Assembly: GCA_031273835.1 (NCBI GenBank)
Contig: JAISRD010000234.1
Location: 1-5,027, forward strand
Reading direction: 5' to 3'
Source: Treponema sp.
Lineage (GTDB): Bacteria; Spirochaetota; Spirochaetia; Treponematales; Breznakiellaceae
Length of the DNA: 5,027 nt
Part shown: in pieces, positions 1 to 5,027 of the stretch
How the letters are laid out: every line of letters starts with the position of its first letter
Numbering within the stretch: the stretch's first letter is position 1
The notes under the pieces: generated by a model
What the model was told of the DNA's origin: nothing
Databases searched by the model: none
The model's input: the letters and a program-made list of their open reading frames with translations, nothing else
Position numbers and translations under genes: made by a program

Positions 1-423
1 TATGCCAACGGCGCTAAGGGCGTATACTGGTCAAGTCAGGTTGCCCTGGGTAATGACAACGGCCTGAAATTCCGCATTTTTGGAACCAAGGGCGGCATCG
101 AATGGCGGGTAGAGGATCCTAATTATCTTAAAGTGTCCCTTTTGGGTAAGCCCATTGTAACCCTTTCCCGGGGCCGGGATGTTTTATATCCAAGGGCTCA
201 ATCCCTTTCCCGTATTCCGTCGGGTCATCCCGAAGGTTATTTTGAGGCGCTGGGGAATATTTATAAAACCTATATAGGCGCCCTGATCAAGCAGAAGGCG
301 GGCCAGCCCTTAACTGAGGACGATTTGGACTTCCCCAATGGGGAGGACGGCCTTAACGGCGTTGCGTTTATTGGTAAATGCGTGGAAAGTTCCCAGAAGG
401 GAGCGGTGTGGGTTAATTGCTGA
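1..423 (+). CDS. Gfo/Idh/MocA family NAD(P)-dependent oxidoreductase, C-terminal part (5' end outside window)
   Basis: The frame is open from base 1 to a TGA at 421-423, giving 140 residues with no start in the window. The GTG at 133 is an internal Val codon, because the coding frame continues upstream of it. The text matches the C-terminal alpha/beta domain of Gfo/Idh/MocA dehydrogenases: a beta-strand segment reading GLKFRIFGTKGGIEW (residues 22-36), then a HPEGYFEALGNIYKTYIGAL helix, and a closing region with DFPNGEDGLNGVAFI that resembles the family's final helix over the sheet. The N-terminal Rossmann domain and catalytic Lys are outside the window. Family members are usually about 330-400 aa, so roughly 200-250 residues are missing. 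These enzymes oxidise or reduce sugars, inositols or their derivatives with NAD(P) in the cytoplasm. The gene precedes an isomerase and a sugar importer, suggesting a role in catabolism of the imported compound. Family call is firm; substrate is unknown. Confidence 0.88.
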   Translation, partial: YANGAKGVYWSSQVALGNDNGLKFRIFGTKGGIEWRVEDPNYLKVSLLGKPIVTLSRGRDVLYPRAQSLSRIPSGHPEGYFEALGNIYKTYIGALIKQKAGQPLTEDDLDFPNGEDGLNGVAFIGKCVESSQKGAVWVNC

Positions 424-446
424 ATTAAATTCAGCTCAAGTTTTTT

Positions 447-456
447 AAGGAGGAGA
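447..456 (+). promoter_or_regulatory. Strong ribosome binding site for the isomerase gene
   Basis: AAGGAGGAGA lies just upstream of the ATG at 459, an excellent match to the anti-Shine-Dalgarno sequence. It sits in the 35-base gap after the oxidoreductase stop. It fixes the isomerase start and shows that this gene has its own initiation signal rather than depending on coupling. I see no convincing promoter or hairpin in the gap. Confidence 0.85.
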
Positions 457-458
457 TA

Positions 459-1451
459 ATGTCACGGCCAGTTACTATTTTTACAGGACAGTGGGCGGAT
501 CTGCCCTTTGAAACCCTTTGTCCCAAGATCAAGTCATTCGGATACGACGGATTGGAAATTGCCTGCTGGGGCGATCATCTGGATCTCAAAAAAGCCGCCG
601 CCGATCCGGCCTATGCCAAAAACCGCCTGGATATTCTGGCGAAAAACGGGCTTAAGACCTGGGCAATCGGGACCCACCTGGTGGGCCAATGCGTGGGGGA
701 TAAATGGGACCCCCGGCTGGACGGTTTTGCCCCCTCGGAATTCGCCGGTAAGCCCGACAAGATCCGCGAATGGGGTATTGAGTATATGAAGTACGCCCCC
801 CTGGCGGCCAAAAATCTGGGGGTCAAGGTGGTAACCGGTTTTATGGGAAGCCCCATCTGGGCCATGTGGTATTCCTTCCCCCAGACCACGGATAAAATGG
901 TCGACGACGGTTTTAAGGAGATCGTTAAGCTCTGGACCCCCATATTCGATGAATTCGACAAACACGGCATTAAGTTTGCCCTGGAGGTTCATCCCACGGA
1001 AATCGCCTTTGATTACTATACCGCCCAGCGGCTTCTGGAGGAATTCAAGTACCGGCCTACTTTGGGTTTTAACTTTGATCCTTCCCACCTTGTCTGGCAG
1101 GGAGTTACCCCCCATGTATTCCTCCGGGATTTTGCCAAGCACATCTACCATGTCCACATGAAGGACGCTGCGGTTACCCTGGACGGCAAGGCGGGCATCC
1201 TGGGTTCTCATATCACCTTCGGCGATACCCGGCGGGGCTGGAATTTCCGTTCCCTGGGACACGGGGATGTGGATTTTGAGAACATTATCCGGGAACTTAA
1301 CGCGATGAATTACCAGGGTCCCCTCTCGGTGGAATGGGAGGATTCCGGTATGGAGCGGGAATTCGGCGCTAAGGAAGCCTGTGACTTTGTCCGGAAGGCG
1401 GATTTCGCCCCCTCCAATGTGGCCTTTGACGACGCGCTGAAATCATCGTAA
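459..1451 (+). CDS. Sugar phosphate isomerase/epimerase, xylose isomerase-like TIM barrel
   Basis: A 330-residue cytoplasmic protein of the AP endonuclease 2 / xylose isomerase-like TIM-barrel superfamily (IolE / COG1082 type). It starts with a strand motif FTGQWADLPFETLC and GYDGLEIACWGDH (29-40). Candidate metal ligands and active-site residues by family analogy are E176 in EVHP, D207 and H210 in NFDPSHL, H231/H233 in HVHMKD, and E292 in VEWED. The GHGDVDF segment near 267-273 is also typical. These enzymes are usually divalent-metal dependent and isomerise, epimerise or dehydrate sugars, keto-sugars or inositol derivatives. At 330 aa it is longer than the common 260-290 aa; the extra length appears partly in a segment after HMKD (about 237-262) and in the C-terminal tail. 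It is followed by the ATPase with a one-base overlap. Activity could be epimerase, isomerase, dehydratase or keto-glycoside cleavage; the sequence does not decide. Family call is strong. Confidence 0.9.
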   Translation: MSRPVTIFTGQWADLPFETLCPKIKSFGYDGLEIACWGDHLDLKKAAADPAYAKNRLDILAKNGLKTWAIGTHLVGQCVGDKWDPRLDGFAPSEFAGKPDKIREWGIEYMKYAPLAAKNLGVKVVTGFMGSPIWAMWYSFPQTTDKMVDDGFKEIVKLWTPIFDEFDKHGIKFALEVHPTEIAFDYYTAQRLLEEFKYRPTLGFNFDPSHLVWQGVTPHVFLRDFAKHIYHVHMKDAAVTLDGKAGILGSHITFGDTRRGWNFRSLGHGDVDFENIIRELNAMNYQGPLSVEWEDSGMEREFGAKEACDFVRKADFAPSNVAFDDALKSS

Positions 1452-2962
1452 TGGCTCCTCAGGAAAATATCTTATCTATAGAAAAGATCACCAAGGAATT
1501 TTCCGGCGTTGCGGTGTTGAGCGATGTGTCCTTTGATATACGCCGCGGGGAAATCATGGGGCTTATCGGGGAGAACGGGGCCGGTAAATCGACGCTGATC
1601 AAGATCATCAGCGGCATTTATCAGCCCTCGTCGGGAACCTTAAAGCTTAACGGCAAAACGGTGGCGGTCCCCGATTATATCACCGCCAAGTCCTTAGGCC
1701 TCGCCATCGTTCCCCAGGAATTTAACCTCATCAACACCCTGACGGTGTTCGAGAATATCTTTCTGGGTAACGAAATAAGGCTTAAATCGGGGCTGCTGGA
1801 CAAGCAGAAAATGCGGGAACTTTCGGCGAAACAGCTTGAGGAGCTTAAAATGCCCGTGGGGGTGAACCAGCTGATCAGCAGCCTCAGCGTTGCGGAAAAG
1901 CAGATGGTGGAAATTTCCAAGGCCCTGACGCTCAAGGCCCGTATCCTGATCATGGACGAACCCACCACGACCCTCACGAGCCGCGAAGTGGATACCCTTT
2001 TTACCCTGATGCGGGAACTGAAATCCCAGGGCGTTACGATGATCTTCGTATCCCATAAGCTCAACGAAATTAAAACCATCTGCGACAGGGTAACGGTACT
2101 CAGGGATGGCAGGCTTATCAGCGTGGACGAAGTATCCCGGGTTAATGAAGAGGATATTGCCCGGAAGATGATAGGACGCAAGGACTTTCATCAGATCTTT
2201 CCCGCCAAGCTCCCCCGGGAAGCGGGGACCGAGGTTCTTGATGTAAAGAATCTTTCCGTAAAGGGCCTTTTCAAGGATGTCTCTTTTTCCCTGCGTAAGG
2301 GGGAAGTGCTGGGTTTTGCGGGCCTGGTAGGCTCCGGCCGTACCGAGCTTGCCGAATCGGTGATGGGGCTGCGGAATATCCAGGGGGGGGGCGTTGTGGT
2401 CGACGGCCGGACGGTTACGGTAAAAAATCCCGGCGACGCCCTGCGGCACAAGCTCGCCTATCTGAGCGAAGACAGGCAGGGCAAGGGCATAGTTCAGGGT
2501 TTCAATCTGCCCCAAAACATCACCCTTATTTCGCTTAAAAACTACCTAAAGGGAGTTCTGATTAACAAAAAGGCCGAAATAAGCAAGACCGAGGAATATG
2601 TTAAGACCTTTAAGATCATGGCGGCTTCCCATAAATTGCAGCTCCGGTATTTATCCGGGGGAAATCAACAGAAGGTTTACCTTTCCCGCTGGCTCGATAC
2701 GGAGCCGCAGATCCTCATCCTGGATGAGCCGACCAGGGGCATTGATGTCAACGCAAAACAGGAAATATACGGATTTATCCATCAGCTGGCGGAAAAGGGG
2801 ATTTCCTGCATTGTCATTTCCTCAGAGCTGGAAGAGATTATCGGTTTATGCAGCCGGGTCTATGTTATGCGGGAGGGCCAGATTACCGGCTGCCTGGAGA
2901 AGGATCGTATCAACGAAGAAGAAATCATGTTTCATGCCACGGGCATCAAGGGGTCAAACTGA
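1451..2962 (+). CDS. Sugar ABC transporter ATP-binding protein, double-domain RbsA/MglA type
   Basis: A 503-residue protein with two fused nucleotide-binding domains, the usual size for this class; it powers import at the inner face of the membrane. Domain 1 has Walker A GENGAGKST (40-48), Q-loop with Q89 in VPQEF, signature LSVAEKQ (145-151), Walker B ILIMDEP (165-171, D169, E170) and switch His H202. Domain 2 has a degenerate Walker A, GLVGSGRTE (291-299), with R297 where Lys is normal. It also has the YLSEDRQGKG segment (337-346), a canonical LSGGNQQK signature (401-408), Walker B ILILDEP (421-427), and SSELEE (457-462) in place of the switch His. This asymmetry is normal for RbsA/MglA/XylG proteins, so domain 1 probably does most hydrolysis. 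The ATG overlaps the isomerase stop (TAATG) and no clear Shine-Dalgarno precedes it, so translation is probably coupled. A run of nine G at 2383-2391 lies in domain 2. The specific sugar is not determinable from the ATPase. Confidence 0.96.
   Translation: MAPQENILSIEKITKEFSGVAVLSDVSFDIRRGEIMGLIGENGAGKSTLIKIISGIYQPSSGTLKLNGKTVAVPDYITAKSLGLAIVPQEFNLINTLTVFENIFLGNEIRLKSGLLDKQKMRELSAKQLEELKMPVGVNQLISSLSVAEKQMVEISKALTLKARILIMDEPTTTLTSREVDTLFTLMRELKSQGVTMIFVSHKLNEIKTICDRVTVLRDGRLISVDEVSRVNEEDIARKMIGRKDFHQIFPAKLPREAGTEVLDVKNLSVKGLFKDVSFSLRKGEVLGFAGLVGSGRTELAESVMGLRNIQGGGVVVDGRTVTVKNPGDALRHKLAYLSEDRQGKGIVQGFNLPQNITLISLKNYLKGVLINKKAEISKTEEYVKTFKIMAASHKLQLRYLSGGNQQKVYLSRWLDTEPQILILDEPTRGIDVNAKQEIYGFIHQLAEKGISCIVISSELEEIIGLCSRVYVMREGQITGCLEKDRINEEEIMFHATGIKGSN
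2948..2953 (+). promoter_or_regulatory. Ribosome binding site supporting the permease start
   Basis: AAGGGG lies 8 bases before the ATG at 2962, inside the last codons of the ATPase gene. It is a moderate Shine-Dalgarno match. With the TGATG stop/start overlap it supports starting the permease at 2962 rather than at the in-frame ATG at 2848, which lies far inside the ATPase gene. Confidence 0.6.
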
Positions 2963-3972
2963 TGGAACAAAGCAAAAGTATAGAACAGGGCAAATTTAAG
3001 TGGAGCGAACATACCACCGGGCTGGGATTTATATTCCTCTTTGTTCTTGCCATTATCATATCGTTTTTTGGGGATCTGATAGGCGGCGGTACCGGCGTGG
3101 ACGGTATATTTAGTTTCCTTAATCCGGGAAACCTGATCAATATCGTCAAGCAGGCCGCCTATACGGGGATCATCGGTTTGGGCATGACCTTGATCATCAT
3201 CTCCGGGGGCATTGACCTGTCGGTGGGATCGATGATGGCCTTCGCGGGGGGAATAAGTATTTTTCTGCTTAACCTGTTCCCCCCGGATTCTGTGCTGGGA
3301 ACGGTCGTGGCGGTCCTGTTCTGTATGCTGCTCGGCTGTATCTGCGGCTTTGCCAACGGCTTCATGGTAACCATAGGACGCATGGCCCCCTTCATCGCCA
3401 CCCTTGGAACCATGGCGATTTTCCGTTCCCTGATCCAGTATTTTTCAGGGGCGGCGAATATCCTTTCGATAAGCACCGTCTATCCCAAATTCGGGCCCGC
3501 CGAAATTTTGTGGATCCCCGTACCGGTTTGGGTCTTCCTTATCATTACGGCGGCGTTGCATATCCTTCTTAACAATACCCGGTTCGGCCGTTATGTCTGC
3601 GCCGTGGGGGCCAACGAACAGGTTGCCCGGTATTCGGCGATCAAAATCAATCTGATAAAATTAGTGCCCTATGTTATCACGGGCTTTACCGTGGCCGTTT
3701 CGGCCCTGCTGTGGTCTTCCCGGATCAACTGTATTCACTCCTCCGGGGACGGCAACGGCTATGAGCTGGACGCCATTGCCGCGGTGGTAATAGGCGGTAC
3801 CGCCATGACGGGGGGCAGGGGTTCCGTAATCGGGACCTTCATGGGTGCGGTTATGCTGGGAATGATCAACAATATGCTCGTAATGGGCGGCGTTTCTTCG
3901 TTCCTTCAGCAGGCCGCCAAAGGTTTGGTTATCATTGCGGCTGTATTGCTGCAATATAAAAGTACTAAGTAA
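2962..3972 (+). CDS. Sugar ABC transporter permease, RbsC/BPD_transp_2 family
   Basis: A 336-residue, very hydrophobic inner-membrane protein. Roughly eight to ten membrane segments are visible, for example about 20-37, 66-81, 88-106, 112-133, 142-160, 183-203, 234-251, 268-283 and 288-308, with a last one near 318-332. Family landmarks are GLGMTLIIISGGIDLSVGS (72-90), PFIATLGTM (143-151), the cytoplasmic loop NTRFGRYVCAVGANE (205-219), which probably docks on the ATPase, and DAIAAVVIGGTAMTGGRGS (270-288). All are typical of permeases for ribose, galactose, xylose and related ligands. The frame is open further upstream, but the 38 extra residues (from 2848) are polar, overlap the ATPase gene and lack family similarity, so I choose 2962. 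It overlaps the ATPase stop by one base. It probably forms a homodimer paired with the ATPase encoded just before it. Substrate cannot be assigned. Confidence 0.95.
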   Translation: MEQSKSIEQGKFKWSEHTTGLGFIFLFVLAIIISFFGDLIGGGTGVDGIFSFLNPGNLINIVKQAAYTGIIGLGMTLIIISGGIDLSVGSMMAFAGGISIFLLNLFPPDSVLGTVVAVLFCMLLGCICGFANGFMVTIGRMAPFIATLGTMAIFRSLIQYFSGAANILSISTVYPKFGPAEILWIPVPVWVFLIITAALHILLNNTRFGRYVCAVGANEQVARYSAIKINLIKLVPYVITGFTVAVSALLWSSRINCIHSSGDGNGYELDAIAAVVIGGTAMTGGRGSVIGTFMGAVMLGMINNMLVMGGVSSFLQQAAKGLVIIAAVLLQYKSTK

Positions 3973-3975
3973 TAC

Positions 3976-3980
3976 GGAGG
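3976..3980 (+). promoter_or_regulatory. Strong ribosome binding site for the binding-protein gene
   Basis: GGAGG sits 6 bases before the ATG at 3987, within the 14-base gap after the permease stop. The strength and spacing are near ideal. That fits the need for more binding protein than membrane components, which must here be met at translation because there is no room for a separate hairpin or clear promoter in the gap. Confidence 0.8.
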
Positions 3981-3986
3981 AAAAGA

Positions 3987-4967
3987 ATGAAGAAACTTGT
4001 ACTGGTTCTTCTCATTGCCCTTGTGGCATGCGGCTTTGTGTTCGCCCAGCGCGGAGGCACTGTAAAAATCGGTATCGCGGTTCCCACAGCGGACCACGGA
4101 TGGACCGGCGGCATCGGCTGGTTTGCCGATCAGGCGGTTAAGGAACTCAAAACAAAAGGGGTCCAGTTCCGCGTTGTTCACTCGGCGAACGCGACCCAGC
4201 AGGTCAGCGATGTGGAAAACCTTGAAAGATGGGGCATGAACTTCCTCGTGATCCTTCCCCATGAATCAGCCCCCCTTACCGCTCCTGTCAAGCAGCTCCA
4301 TGCCAAGGGCATAAAATGCATCGTCGTAGACCGCGGCCTTACCGACACGAGCTTTGGCTACGTGAACCTTGCCGGGGACAACGCCGGCCTGGGACGTGAA
4401 AGCGGCAAATGGATGGCGGCGACCATGAAAGCCGAAGGGCTTACCAACTATGTGGCCATGGGCGGCATGCCGGTGGTTATCGACACCGAAAGGATGAACG
4501 CCTTTTTTGCCGAAATGAACAAGGAACGCTCCCTGGTAAACCTGCTCGGCGGGAACAGGTATGAATTCGCCAACTGGTCGGTTCAGGACGGGCTTAAGCT
4601 TATGGAAACCTTCCTCCAGCGCTATCCCAAGATCGACGCGGTATTCTGCCAGGACGATGACGTTCTTACCGGCGTGTATCAGGCGATTAGGGAATCCGGC
4701 CGGAAGGATATCAAGATCCTCATGGGCGGCGCGGGAAGCAAGGTCGTTTACAAGTACATCATTGACGGCGATCCCCTGGTCCGGGCAACTTCCCTGTACC
4801 ATCCCTCAATGATCAAAGACGGGATTCAGTACGCGGTTGACGTGGCGCTGGGCAAGAAAAGCGATTCTTTCCATAATGCCAGTTCCCCCATCACGGTGGT
4901 TATTCCCTCAGGTCTTGTTGACAAAAGCAATGTAAAGCAGTATTACAACGCCAAATCTGTTTTCTAG
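3987..4967 (+). CDS. Sugar ABC transporter substrate-binding protein, RbsB-like (Peripla_BP_4 type)
   Basis: A 326-residue exported protein. Residues 1-20 form a signal sequence: KK, then a hydrophobic core LVLVLLIALVA. Two processing sites are possible: signal peptidase I after VFA (18-20), leaving Gln21 first, or signal peptidase II at C15 in the lipobox-like LVAC. The mature part is a two-lobed periplasmic binding protein of type I: KIGIAVPTADHGWTGG (27-42) opens lobe 1, VVDRG (113-117) matches the sugar-contacting Asp-Arg of RbsB, then AGDNAGLG (129-136), TER (167-169) at the second conserved Arg, and VFCQDDDVLTG (219-229). The segment ILMGGAG (244-250) lacks the Asp found in RbsB's GFDG. 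Length is normal for the family. It captures ligand for the permease/ATPase encoded just upstream. It is the last gene, followed by the terminator. A sugar or polyol ligand is likely by family and neighbours; ribose is not implied. Confidence 0.94.
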   Translation: MKKLVLVLLIALVACGFVFAQRGGTVKIGIAVPTADHGWTGGIGWFADQAVKELKTKGVQFRVVHSANATQQVSDVENLERWGMNFLVILPHESAPLTAPVKQLHAKGIKCIVVDRGLTDTSFGYVNLAGDNAGLGRESGKWMAATMKAEGLTNYVAMGGMPVVIDTERMNAFFAEMNKERSLVNLLGGNRYEFANWSVQDGLKLMETFLQRYPKIDAVFCQDDDVLTGVYQAIRESGRKDIKILMGGAGSKVVYKYIIDGDPLVRATSLYHPSMIKDGIQYAVDVALGKKSDSFHNASSPITVVIPSGLVDKSNVKQYYNAKSVF

Positions 4968-4984
4968 GGTTTTACCGTAAAAGC

Positions 4985-5015
4985 AAAAGGGCGGCCGCAG
5001 GGCCGCCCTTTTTTT
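4985..5015 (+). terminator. Intrinsic (Rho-independent) terminator at operon end
   Basis: A perfect 8-bp G+C-only stem, GGGCGGCC (4989-4996) with GGCCGCCC (5001-5008), encloses a GCAG loop and is followed by seven T (5009-5015). Four A before the stem (4985-4988) can pair with the first four T. It starts 17 bases after the binding-protein stop, so it ends this transcript. The A run before the stem means it may also act weakly on the minus strand. Confidence 0.93.
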
Positions 5016-5027
5016 GTTTCTGCCGTC

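Noticed and set aside
133..423. A separate 96-residue gene starting at the GTG at 133
   Set aside because: The frame is open back to base 1 with family-typical Gfo/Idh/MocA sequence before 133, so this is the interior of a longer gene.
534..1262. Long minus-strand open frame (242 codons) opposite the isomerase
   Set aside because: It lies wholly antisense to a clearly conserved enzyme, has no recognisable domain or ribosome site, and reflects codon bias of the sense gene.
2321..2347. Non-canonical Walker A in the second ATPase domain as a sign of a broken gene
   Set aside because: GLVGSGRTE with Arg in place of Lys is the normal state in RbsA/MglA-class ATPases, and the rest of the domain is intact.
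1694..2515. Long minus-strand open frame (273 codons) opposite the ATPase
   Set aside because: It is antisense to conserved ATP-binding motifs and its translation looks like no protein family I know; treated as a shadow.
2848..2961. Upstream in-frame extension of the permease by 38 residues
   Set aside because: The extension overlaps 115 bases of the ATPase gene, is polar and rich in Arg/Gly/His, and the ATG at 2962 has the TGATG overlap and a Shine-Dalgarno-like AAGGGG.
3925..3960. Possible internal promoter before the binding-protein gene (TTGGTT and TATAAA)
   Set aside because: The two boxes are 24 bases apart, and the alternative TTGCGG is only 14 bases from TATAAA; neither spacing fits a sigma-70 promoter, and the region is coding.
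4985..5015. The inverted repeat as an operator, attachment site or mobile-element end
   Set aside because: A G+C-rich stem with a 4-base loop and a T run just after a stop codon is fully explained as an intrinsic terminator; no transposase or duplicated ends are present.

Overview
The window is the 3' part of a plus-strand carbohydrate uptake and metabolism operon in a bacterium of moderate G+C. I see five tightly packed genes, no RNA genes, no mobile elements and no CRISPR. The host is not certain. The spirochaete-like signal sequence on the binding protein and the overall codon flavour (frequent CGG, GGG, AAG and CTT) would suit a higher-G+C treponeme or another spirochaete, but that is inference and no marker gene is present.

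Layout: 1-423 is the C-terminal 140 residues of a Gfo/Idh/MocA-type NAD(P)-dependent oxidoreductase whose start lies upstream of the window. 459-1451 is a TIM-barrel sugar phosphate isomerase/epimerase of the xylose-isomerase-like / IolE superfamily. 1451-2962, 2962-3972 and 3987-4967 encode a complete sugar ABC importer of the ribose/galactose (RbsA-RbsC-RbsB) class: a double-domain ATPase, a BPD_transp_2 permease and an exported Peripla_BP_4-type binding protein. A strong intrinsic terminator at 4985-5015 closes the operon. Junctions are tight: a 35-nt gap with a strong Shine-Dalgarno, a TAATG overlap, a TGATG overlap and a 14-nt gap with a strong Shine-Dalgarno. No stretch over 300 bases lacks a gene.

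How the genes could work together: the binding protein captures a sugar or sugar-like ligand outside the cytoplasmic membrane, the permease and ATPase import it, and the oxidoreductase plus isomerase/epimerase process it in the cytoplasm. An oxidoreductase paired with this kind of isomerase is typical of pathways using keto-sugar or inositol-like intermediates. The exact substrate cannot be read from this sequence, so I give no gene symbols. The window is mainly an ordinary sugar-catabolic operon. The points most worth checking are the unknown substrate, the binding-protein gene placed last, a 9-G tract inside the ATPase gene, and an ambiguous lipoprotein versus secreted signal on the binding protein.
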